DNA from: Paenibacillus sp. UBA6285
GTDB lineage: Bacteria; Bacillota; Bacilli; Paenibacillales; Paenibacillaceae
Assembly (NCBI GenBank): GCA_002438345.1
Contig: DJUJ01000078.1
Span: 3,696-8,938 of the forward strand
DNA length: 5,243 nucleotides
Reading direction: 5' to 3'
Shown: one piece after another, positions 1 through 5,243 of the stretch
How the letters are laid out: each line of letters begins with the position of its first letter
Position numbering within the stretch: position 1 is the first letter of the stretch
The notes under the pieces: generated by a model
Database searches by the model: none
The model's input: only the letters and a program-made list of their open reading frames with translations
What the model was told of the DNA's origin: nothing
Position numbers and translations under genes: made by a program

Positions 1-1137
1 GTAGAAAAGAAGCCTCGTAACATTTCTGAACAGCTGACGTTTGGTGACGTGGTTGATATTGTGGAGGGTCATGTTCTCGGCGGAGCTAGCGGACTGAGTA
101 AACATCTACATAAATATGTAATCGGGGCGATGAAGGTCGACGCGATGATCCGTTATATTGACGCGGACAGTCTGCTTATTGTGGGTAACCGCGATGATGT
201 TCACTCCTTGGCACTGGAACAGGGTGCCGGTGTTCTGGTTACAGGTGGTTTCGGGACAAGCCGTGAAGTTAAGGCGTTGGCGGACGAGCTGGACCTTCCG
301 ATTATATCTTCAAGACATGACACGTTTACAGTAGCTTCAATGATTAACCGTGCGATTTTTGATAGATTAATTAAGAAGAAAATTATGTTAGTTGAGGATA
401 TTGTTGAAAGCAAGACGCGTCTGAATACGTTAAAAATTTCAAGCACCGTCGGTGAGCTACGGCAGATTTCAGAGGACACTGGAGAGCAGCGTTTTCCCGT
501 TACAGATGAATGGAACCGAGTGATTGGTATTATCGGCCGACGCGAAGTAGAGGACCTGACGGAAGGGCAAAGCATTGAAAAGGCAATGGTTCGGAGTCCG
601 GTTACCGCTGCACTGCATACTTCGCTAGCCTCAGCTGCGCAGATCATGATGTGGGAAGGCGTGGATTTCCTGCCCATTGTAGACCGTAACCGCAAATTGG
701 TGGGCTCTCTAACTCGTAAAGAAGTGCTGCAAAGTTTGCGTGATGTACGTAACACGCCACAGCTAGGAGAGACCTTCGACCATCTCATCTGGAACGGTTT
801 TGCGGATGAGCGGGATGAAGAGGGACGACTGTTTTTCCATGGCTTTATTACCCCTCAGATGGCCACAGACCTTGGGACCATTTCTGAAGGTATATTGTCT
901 ACGCTAATGACGCTCTCTGCGTTTAAGGCAGCTAAGGATATTACAGGAAATGACTATGTAGTAGATAATATGTCCACCTATTTTATTCGGCCGGTGCAGA
1001 TCGAACACGCGATCATTGTAATGCCGAGATTGCTCGAAATTAGTCGTCGTACATGTAAGCTTGAAATAGAGATCAGCTATTTGGATACCCTGGTAGCGAA
1101 AGCTGTCCTAATGCTGCAATCCATTGATCACGGCTAA
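1..1137 (+). CDS. ytoI: YtoI-family protein: DRTGG domain, two CBS domains and C-terminal hotdog domain (5' end missing)
   Basis: The frame is open from base 1 to the TAA at 1135-1137, giving 378 visible codons. The GTG at 49 (codon 17) is unlikely to be the start, because conserved family sequence continues upstream to base 1. The B. subtilis relative is roughly 440 residues and begins with a small winged-helix-like segment, so about 60 residues are probably outside the window. Counting from codon 1, a DRTGG domain spans about 17-126, with the signature appearing as VTGG at 80-83. CBS1 spans about 128-186 and CBS2 about 190-248. A hotdog (thioesterase-like) domain spans about 278-376. CBS pairs usually bind adenine nucleotides, and DRTGG domains occur with CBS domains in other proteins. 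A ligand-sensing, possibly DNA-binding role is inference; the true function is unknown. It is predicted to be cytosolic, as no membrane segment is seen. The gene ends in a strong hairpin terminator and converges on ytpI. Confidence 0.9.
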   Translation, partial: VEKKPRNISEQLTFGDVVDIVEGHVLGGASGLSKHLHKYVIGAMKVDAMIRYIDADSLLIVGNRDDVHSLALEQGAGVLVTGGFGTSREVKALADELDLPIISSRHDTFTVASMINRAIFDRLIKKKIMLVEDIVESKTRLNTLKISSTVGELRQISEDTGEQRFPVTDEWNRVIGIIGRREVEDLTEGQSIEKAMVRSPVTAALHTSLASAAQIMMWEGVDFLPIVDRNRKLVGSLTRKEVLQSLRDVRNTPQLGETFDHLIWNGFADERDEEGRLFFHGFITPQMATDLGTISEGILSTLMTLSAFKAAKDITGNDYVVDNMSTYFIRPVQIEHAIIVMPRLLEISRRTCKLEIEISYLDTLVAKAVLMLQSIDHG

Positions 1138-1161
1138 GACACAATGAATTATAAGCATGAT

Positions 1162-1204
1162 AAATAGACTGCCCTCAACGATGATAGTGAGGGGAGTCTA
1201 TTTT
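1162..1204 (+). terminator. Intrinsic terminator of ytoI, probably bidirectional (also serving ytpI)
   Basis: The left arm 1162-1170 (AAATAGACT) pairs perfectly with 1195-1203 (AGTCTATTT). After one G/G mismatch (1171/1194), CCCTCA at 1172-1177 pairs with TGAGGG at 1188-1193 around a 10-nt loop. A T-rich tail (TTTTATTCTT, 1201-1210) follows on the plus strand. On the minus strand the U tract is weaker (TATTTATC), so termination of ytpI transcripts here is likely but less certain. The hairpin lies 25 bp after the ytoI stop and about 30 bp beyond the ytpI stop, as expected between convergent genes. Confidence 0.88.
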
Positions 1205-1232
1205 ATTCTTGTAATCCTATCAGGGCTATAGC

Positions 1233-1553
1233 CTAGGCTTTCGACTGGTGTTGCTCCTGGCTTCGGTTTCGGCTGTAATAACTATAGCTGCGTAATCCTG
1301 AGAAGATGTTGAACGCACCGATCAGAAGAAAGGCAGCTTCAACAATAATATTAACGGTGGAGCCGCGAAACAGAAACATGGAAATCAGGGAGAGCGTTAC
1401 GAGCATTGCGCCCAGCATCACATTCATGACAGAGCGTTTCAGCCCTTTATCTTGGGGATTTAAGGCACGGCGAGAGGATAAGCTGAACACAGCAGCGCCG
1501 ATTACAAAGATCACCAGCAGGATAAACAGTAAGTATTTGATAAATAAAACCAT
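1233..1553 (-). CDS. ytpI: YtpI-family small integral membrane protein
   Basis: A 106-residue protein with three predicted membrane helices at about residues 2-24, 43-62 and 66-87. A short basic loop lies at about 28-40, and the C-terminal tail (about 88-106) is polar and rich in R, S, Q and K. Size, three-helix layout and position next to ytoI fit the YtpI family of about 100 residues. No enzymatic motif is visible and the function is unknown. The ATG at 1551-1553 is preceded by AAAGGAG, a good ribosome binding site, about 10 nt upstream. It lies on the same strand as ytrI, 87 bp downstream, with no clear terminator between them. It could be expressed by read-through from ytrH-ytrI or from a possible extended -10 promoter at 1621-1629. 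It converges on ytoI with a shared hairpin between. A longer reading frame on the opposite strand here is a shadow. Confidence 0.85.
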   Translation of the reverse strand: MVLFIKYLLFILLVIFVIGAAVFSLSSRRALNPQDKGLKRSVMNVMLGAMLVTLSLISMFLFRGSTVNIIVEAAFLLIGAFNIFSGLRSYSYYSRNRSQEQHQSKA

Positions 1554-1620
1554 GGACAGCCAGCTCCTTTATCATGTCGTGCAAAAGCCTTGAAGTAATT
1601 TCCACTTTTGTCTGTCCATT

Positions 1621-1629
1621 ATTGTATCA
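1621..1629 (-). promoter_or_regulatory. Candidate extended -10 promoter for ytpI
   Basis: Read on the minus strand the bases are TGATACAAT, an extended -10 (TG-N-TACAAT, one mismatch to TATAAT). It begins just after the ytrI stop codon and would start a transcript about 60 nt before the ytpI ATG. No -35 box is seen at 17 nt; the nearest TGACA-like sequence is only 12 nt upstream. The last eight bases, GATACAAT, also resemble a sigma-E -10 (CATACAAT), but no matching -35 is present. This is a weak call on sequence alone. Confidence 0.4.
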
Positions 1630-1640
1630 CACGATTGGTG

Positions 1641-2141
1641 TCAGCTGCGCTTAAAAGGACTGATTTCCACCCAGATTTGCAGGACGCCTTCCATGACGAG
1701 CATCGTCCGGATTTTGACAGAGTATTCCTTATCACGCACAATGTAAAGTTTGCCATCCAACAGCAGTCTAACCAGTTTACTGTCTGTGTCAATATCGAAC
1801 ATGCTGCGGCCACGCATCGGTTCTAGATCTGATCCCATTTGGCTTATAATTATTTTTACAGTTACGGGGTCAAGAGGGTTATCTTCTTTGGACTTGCTCT
1901 CCTCCGAACGGATTTTGATTTCTCTGATTACGGTAGAGGTATTATTGTATTTTTTGAGCGTCTGGATATCTTTCTGATATTGCTCGATCTGTACACGTAA
2001 GTCATAGTTATCCAGCCACAGTACGTTATATCCTACATGGTAAATAGCGTTGTATATGACGGCCCCCACGACGATCCCAAGTACGAATATAGCGGAGATC
2101 TGGGTGAATCTACGAAAACGACTAAAAGGTGGAACTCTCAC
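1641..2141 (-). CDS. ytrI: Sporulation membrane protein YtrI
   Basis: The frame could begin at an ATG at 2168, overlapping ytrH by 22 bp, but a GTG at 2141 is the better start. It is preceded by AGGGGGT ending 7 nt upstream, it follows the ytrH stop by 5 nt, and it gives an N-terminus MRVPPF that matches the family. The product is then 166 residues, close to the B. subtilis protein (about 167). One membrane helix lies at about residues 12-34 after a basic stretch (RFRR), so the long C-terminal part probably faces outside the mother-cell membrane by the positive-inside rule (inference). A polar, coiled-coil-like stretch spans about 42-68. The rest (about 70-166) is a mixed, probably folded domain with no known catalytic motif. 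In B. subtilis ytrI is a sigma-E-controlled gene needed for efficient sporulation; its molecular role is not established. It is translationally close to ytrH and likely acts with it. Confidence 0.88.
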   Translation of the reverse strand: MRVPPFSRFRRFTQISAIFVLGIVVGAVIYNAIYHVGYNVLWLDNYDLRVQIEQYQKDIQTLKKYNNTSTVIREIKIRSEESKSKEDNPLDPVTVKIIISQMGSDLEPMRGRSMFDIDTDSKLVRLLLDGKLYIVRDKEYSVKIRTMLVMEGVLQIWVEISPFKRS

Positions 2142-2146
2142 TGGCT

Positions 2147-2470
2147 TTACCCCCTGCCGCACACCCATTTTACTAGCTCACTGCCCATATGGGCTCCGAG
2201 AAAAGCAAAGGCAATATACATGATTTGCTTGATGGCAGGGGAGAGATTGCCTCCAATCATGTTGCTTTCAATGACTCGTAAAGGGTCCATAGTACCCCCT
2301 ACAGCGGCGGCAAGTGCCCATATTTTAATCCGGTCTGCTACATCTAGCATCGTTTGCGTCGGCGGTTGCAGGGATACTACGGCGCCGATTCCGCCGACCA
2401 TAGCTCCGCCAAGTACGATGCCGAAGGCGATAAAGAAATCGAGGATCGCTTTGCTCATAAAAATGCTCAT
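2147..2470 (-). CDS. ytrH: Sporulation membrane protein YtrH
   Basis: A 107-residue hydrophobic protein. The N-terminal helix (about 7-33) is glycine-rich, with FFIAFGIVLGG followed by GGIGA, as typical of the family. A second hydrophobic stretch includes IWALAAAVGGT (about 50-60), and a third helix lies at about 82-103. Length fits the YtrH family (about 110 residues). The ATG at 2468-2470 is preceded by GGAAGGGG a few bases upstream, a strong ribosome binding site. A second ATG four codons later lacks such a site. The gene lies downstream of an excellent sigma-E promoter match and 5 nt before the preferred ytrI start, so the two form an operon. In B. subtilis the ytrH-ytrI pair belongs to the mother-cell sigma-E regulon and contributes to spore formation; no enzymatic function is known. 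It is divergent from dnaE. Confidence 0.9.
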   Translation of the reverse strand: MSIFMSKAILDFFIAFGIVLGGAMVGGIGAVVSLQPPTQTMLDVADRIKIWALAAAVGGTMDPLRVIESNMIGGNLSPAIKQIMYIAFAFLGAHMGSELVKWVCGRG

Positions 2471-2529
2471 AAAGGCCCCTTCCCGGACGAGACATCTATA
2501 AACGTTGCCTGTCCATGTGCTCTTAATCC

Positions 2530-2559
2530 ATTCTATGGGCGGGTCCCCCTTTAATATGA
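2530..2559 (-). promoter_or_regulatory. Sigma-E promoter of ytrH-ytrI
   Basis: On the minus strand the -35 is TCATATT (2559-2553) and the -10 is CATAGAAT (2537-2530), separated by 15 nt. The known B. subtilis sigma-E consensus is approximately KMATATT, 14-15 nt, CATACANT. The -35 core is complete and the -10 differs at a single position. The predicted start is about 2523, leaving a leader of about 50 nt before ytrH. The position fits the known mother-cell expression of these genes. The promoter assignment is by sequence match; the start site is inferred. Confidence 0.82.
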
Positions 2560-2581
2560 TAAAATAGTTTCATCTTATAGT
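2551..2581 (+). promoter_or_regulatory. Candidate sigma-A promoter for dnaE
   Basis: TATAGT (2576-2581) matches the -10 consensus at five of six positions. The best -35-like hexamer is TTAATA (2551-2556), four of six, but the 19-nt spacing is longer than the preferred 17. If used, transcription would start at about 2587, almost exactly at the left end of the palindromic element. dnaE would then have a leader of about 208 nt containing the whole element. The candidate -35 overlaps the leftward sigma-E -35. I found no better promoter between the element and dnaE, but this call is tentative. Confidence 0.35.
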
Positions 2582-2585
2582 GCGA

Positions 2586-2752
2586 GTTCAAAAAGTACGG
2601 TTTTCAGCACCGAGAAGATTGAAAGAAGGTAGAAAATGAGGAGCGGAGCGTAGTGGAAGCTACGTGAGCACCGGAAGTTTCGCCTGAATTCAATATTCGA
2701 TGTCGAGTAAGCTTCTTGGGTTACTTCGTGATCAAAAGCGGACTTTTTGAAC
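2586..2752. repeat. Nested palindromic element with terminal inverted repeats (MITE-like or structured leader)
   Basis: Left end GTTCAAAAAGTACGGTTTT (2586-2604) and the reverse complement of the right end (2734-2752), GTTCAAAAAGTCCGCTTTT, match at 17 of 19 positions; the outer 11 bp are perfect. Inside, CCGAGAAG (2610-2617) can pair with CTTCTTGG (2712-2719, one G-U), ATTGAA (2618-2623) with TTCAAT (2689-2694), and CGTAG (2649-2653) with CTACG (2660-2664) around a 6-nt loop. These pairings are nested, so the whole 167 bp can fold as one branched hairpin. It encodes no transposase. No convincing target-site duplication is seen; instead the flanks ATAGT (2577-2581) and ACTAT (2754-2758) extend the symmetry. 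It may be a non-autonomous mobile or dispersed repeat, or an RNA leader of dnaE. Copy number cannot be judged from one window. Confidence 0.65.
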
Positions 2753-2795
2753 AACTATTTATGTTTGATTTTTGTAGTAGAAAGGAAGTGGGATA

Positions 2796-5243
2796 ATGAG
2801 CCCTTTCGTGCATTTGCATGTGCACAGCGAATACAGTTTACTGGACGGGGCGGCGCGCATTACCGATCTCGTGCGCCGGGCCGGCGAATACGGCATGAAG
2901 TCGCTGGCGCTTACGGATCATGGAGTGATGTATGGGGCGATCCCCTTTTATAAAGCGTGTAAAGAGAATGGAATCAAGCCGATTATTGGCTGTGAAGCTT
3001 ATTTAACCGCGGGCTCTCGCCGTGAGCGAGGCAGTCGTAAAGATCAACCGATTTATCACCTGATTCTGCTCGTCAAGAATGAAACCGGCTACAAGAACCT
3101 GATGAAGCTGATCTCTATCGGCCATCTGGAAGGCCATCACTATAAACCTCGTATTGATATGGAGGTTCTGGCCGCTCATTCCGAGGGGATTATCTGCCTC
3201 AGTGCCTGTCTTGGCGGCGAAGTGCCGCAGCATCTGTTGCATGGAAGAGATGACGAGGCGCGCAAGGCAGCGCTGCGATATAAGGAGATTTTTGGCGAAG
3301 ACTTCTACCTAGAGCTTCAAGATCACGGAATTTCCGAGCAAAAGCGAGTAAATCCGAAGCTGATCGTACTTGCCAAGGCCTGTGAGATCCCACTTGTAGC
3401 TACGAATGACGTCCATTATTTAGCCAAGGAAGATGCAGAGGTACAGGATGTTCTGATCTGTATTGGAACAGGTAAAACTGTGGATGATGAGGAACGGCTC
3501 AAGATCGGAACAGATCAACTGTTTCTAAAAAGTAGTGATCAAATGGCGGCGTTGTTCCCGCATGTGCCTGAAGCTATCAGTAACACGCAATTGATCGCAG
3601 AAAAATGTAATTTGGAACTTACCTTTGGTCAACATATTCTGCCTGCGTATTCACCAATTCCAGAAGGTAAGGACTCCGCTGCTTATTTGCGAGAGTTGTG
3701 CTTTAAAGGGCTTGAAGAACGGTATATAGACACACCGCTTTGGGCATCGCCTGAGCAAAGAGAGACCGCTGAGAAGCGTCTTGCCTATGAGCTTGGCATC
3801 ATCGAGAATATGGGTTTTAGCGATTATTTTCTAATTGTGTGGGATTTTATCGCTTATTGTCATCGTCAGGGGATTGCTACTGGGCCAGGTCGGGGTTCCT
3901 CCGCGGGGAGTCTAACCGCTTACTCCCTACGAATCACCGATGTAGATCCGCTTAAGTATAATTTGCTCTTTGAACGTTTCTTAAATCCAGAACGGATCAC
4001 GATGCCAGATATTGATATCGATTTTAGTGATGAGCGTCGTGACGAGGTTATCAGTTATGTGGTGGAGAAATACGGCAAAGAACATGTGGCACAGATTATT
4101 ACGTTCGGAACCATGGCTGCAAGGGCTGCGGTTCGTGATGTGGGTAGGGTGCTGAATTTACCTTATAACGAGGTAGATAAAGCTGCCAAGCTCATCCCAG
4201 GACAATTAGGCATCAGCCTTGCTAGAGCGCTTGAGACTACGCCAGACCTTAAAGCGCTGTATGACAGTAATCCTAAGATCAAAGGCTTGCTGGATATGGC
4301 AATGAAAGTGGAAGGTATGCCTCGCCATGCTTCGACACATGCTGCCGGGGTTGTCATTTCCAAAGGTCCACTAACCGATGCTGTACCCCTTCAAGAGGGC
4401 AACGAAAGTACAGCATTAACTCAATACTCTATGGAGCATTTGGAGAGTGTTGGGCTGCTGAAGATGGATTTTCTGGGACTGCGCACCTTGTCTATTATTG
4501 AGCGCTGTATGAATTCCATTAAAGAAATGAGTGGCAGTGTTCCAGATTTTAAAATCATACCAGATCATGATCCGCTCACGTATGAAATGCTAGGCGCTGG
4601 TGAGACGACTGGGGTCTTTCAGTTGGAGTCGGCGGGTGTAAGACGTGTGCTTAAGGATTTGAAGCCAAATGGTTTTGAAGATATCGTATCGGTTCTAGCG
4701 CTGTATCGTCCGGGTCCGATGGAGTTTATCCCGAAATATATAGCAGGCAAGCACGGTCAGATCGAAGTAGAGTATCCGCATCCTGATTTGAAATCTATTT
4801 TAGCGGATACCTATGGGATTATTGTGTATCAGGAACAGATCATGCAGATTGCTTCGCTTATGGCCGGATTCTCACTTGGTGAAGCGGATTTACTCCGCCG
4901 GGCGGTCTCTAAGAAGAAACGCGAGACGCTGGATAAGGAACGAAGCCATTTTGTACAGGGTAGCTTACAGCAGGGATATAACGAAACGGATGCGAATGCC
5001 GTCTACGATATGATTGTGCGGTTTGCCGATTACGGATTCCCACGTGCCCATGCTGCAGCTTATGGAGTATTGGCTTTTCAGACGGCTTATCTCAAGGCAC
5101 ATTATCCGGTTCAGTTTATGGCTTCCATGCTGACCGCTGTGATGGGCACCCACCGTAAGGTGGCGGAATATGTGTTGGACTGCCGCCGCACGGGCATCGG
5201 CGTGTTACCGCCGGATGTGAACGAGAGCGGCGTACTATTTACT
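2796..5243 (+). CDS. dnaE: DNA polymerase III alpha subunit DnaE (3' end missing)
   Basis: The ATG at 2796 follows GAAAGGA (2780-2786) at a suitable distance and begins the family-typical MSPFVHLHVHSEYSLLDG. The frame stays open for 816 codons to the window edge; alpha subunits are usually about 1,100-1,200 residues, so the C-terminal third is outside. An N-terminal PHP domain spans about 1-210. Its metal-ligand residues look intact: H8, H10, D17, H42, E67, H88, C138, D205, H207. The polymerase domain of the C-family follows: GPGRGSSAGS at 363-372, PDIDIDF with catalytic D405 and D407, HASTHAAG at 511-518, and the third catalytic Asp D558 in KMDFLGLR. Other conserved blocks are FQLES at 608-612, YRPGPM from 637, YQEQI from 678 and GEADLLRRAVSKKK at 695-708. 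The product extends primed DNA at the cytosolic replisome. In low-GC Firmicutes a second polymerase, PolC, does most bulk synthesis, with DnaE extending RNA primers. Confidence 0.97.
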   Translation, partial: MSPFVHLHVHSEYSLLDGAARITDLVRRAGEYGMKSLALTDHGVMYGAIPFYKACKENGIKPIIGCEAYLTAGSRRERGSRKDQPIYHLILLVKNETGYKNLMKLISIGHLEGHHYKPRIDMEVLAAHSEGIICLSACLGGEVPQHLLHGRDDEARKAALRYKEIFGEDFYLELQDHGISEQKRVNPKLIVLAKACEIPLVATNDVHYLAKEDAEVQDVLICIGTGKTVDDEERLKIGTDQLFLKSSDQMAALFPHVPEAISNTQLIAEKCNLELTFGQHILPAYSPIPEGKDSAAYLRELCFKGLEERYIDTPLWASPEQRETAEKRLAYELGIIENMGFSDYFLIVWDFIAYCHRQGIATGPGRGSSAGSLTAYSLRITDVDPLKYNLLFERFLNPERITMPDIDIDFSDERRDEVISYVVEKYGKEHVAQIITFGTMAARAAVRDVGRVLNLPYNEVDKAAKLIPGQLGISLARALETTPDLKALYDSNPKIKGLLDMAMKVEGMPRHASTHAAGVVISKGPLTDAVPLQEGNESTALTQYSMEHLESVGLLKMDFLGLRTLSIIERCMNSIKEMSGSVPDFKIIPDHDPLTYEMLGAGETTGVFQLESAGVRRVLKDLKPNGFEDIVSVLALYRPGPMEFIPKYIAGKHGQIEVEYPHPDLKSILADTYGIIVYQEQIMQIASLMAGFSLGEADLLRRAVSKKKRETLDKERSHFVQGSLQQGYNETDANAVYDMIVRFADYGFPRAHAAAYGVLAFQTAYLKAHYPVQFMASMLTAVMGTHRKVAEYVLDCRRTGIGVLPPDVNESGVLFT

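Larger units (their letters stand above)
2471..2795. other. Divergent intergenic region between ytrH and dnaE (325 bp)
   Basis: No protein-coding gene is supported here; short open frames lack family features. From left to right it holds the ytrH leader and ribosome binding site (2471-2522), a leftward sigma-E promoter (2530-2559), a candidate rightward -10 box (2576-2581), a nested palindromic element (2586-2752), and a short AT-rich stretch ending in the dnaE ribosome binding site GAAAGGA (2780-2786). Confidence 0.8.

Noticed and set aside
201..788. A 195-codon reading frame on the minus strand inside ytoI
   Set aside because: It is antisense to a well-supported conserved gene, is rich in serine and arginine without domain features, and reflects the codon pattern of ytoI.
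1577..1620. A terminator between ytrI and ytpI
   Set aside because: Only a short stem (CTTTTG/CAAAAG-type, about six pairs with a long loop) can be drawn, it is AT-rich and lacks a U tract.
1608..1826. Reading frames opposite or in another frame to ytrI (plus 1608-1826, minus 1619-1813, plus 1750-1977)
   Set aside because: ytrI has family-typical sequence, a start with a strong ribosome binding site and operon context; these frames have none of that.
2037..2554. Plus-strand frames over ytrH and its leader (2037-2501 and 2354-2554)
   Set aside because: They are antisense to the recognised membrane protein YtrH, and their products show no coherent domain or hydrophobic pattern.
2586..2752. 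A T-box or other known riboswitch in the dnaE leader
   Set aside because: I see no T-box core (GGGTGGNACCGCG-like) and no recognisable aptamer core of common riboswitch classes, and no U tract follows the hairpin as a terminator would require.
2586..2752. A complete insertion sequence
   Set aside because: Terminal inverted repeats are present, but there is no transposase frame and no clear direct target duplication; at most it is a non-autonomous element.
2747..2953. A 68-codon plus-strand frame crossing the dnaE start
   Set aside because: It runs in a different frame from dnaE, which carries the conserved PHP sequence from 2796 onward.
4163..5153. Short frames inside dnaE (minus 4163-4363, plus 4813-5013, minus 4965-5153)
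   Set aside because: All overlap strongly conserved polymerase motifs in the dnaE frame and are shadows.

Overview
The window looks like a chromosomal core region of an endospore-forming Firmicute, most likely Paenibacillus or a close relative. The gene set and order (ytoI, ytpI, ytrI, ytrH, dnaE) match a neighbourhood known from Bacillus subtilis. The two small sporulation membrane genes sit behind a close match to a sigma-E promoter. The genus call is inference; no rRNA or other taxonomic marker is present.

Layout. Positions 1-1137 (+) hold the 3' part of ytoI, a DRTGG / CBS pair / hotdog protein whose N-terminus lies upstream of the window. A strong hairpin at 1162-1204 separates it from ytpI, which converges on it. 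Three small membrane-protein genes then run leftward on the minus strand: ytrH (2470-2147), ytrI (2141-1641) and ytpI (1553-1233). From 2796 (+) to the window end runs dnaE, the replicative DNA polymerase III alpha subunit. It is open at its 3' end: 816 codons are visible with no in-frame stop.

The divergent intergenic region between ytrH and dnaE (2471-2795, 325 bp) is the least ordinary part. It carries a sigma-E promoter for ytrH-ytrI, a candidate sigma-A -10 box facing dnaE, and a roughly 167-bp nested palindromic element (2586-2752) with 19-bp imperfect terminal inverted repeats. That element is either a mobile or repeated sequence (MITE-like) or a structured dnaE leader RNA.

How the genes work together. 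ytrH and ytrI are probably co-transcribed in the mother cell during sporulation. No clear terminator is seen between ytrI and ytpI, so ytpI may be read through as well; it also has a possible promoter of its own. dnaE is a housekeeping replication gene on the opposite strand. ytoI is an uncharacterised, probably ligand-sensing protein. I see no CRISPR array, tRNA, rRNA, transposase gene, phage gene or defence system, and no convincing new multi-gene system. The best leads are the palindromic element, the intact metal-binding PHP domain of DnaE, and the absence of nrnA from its usual place in this cluster.
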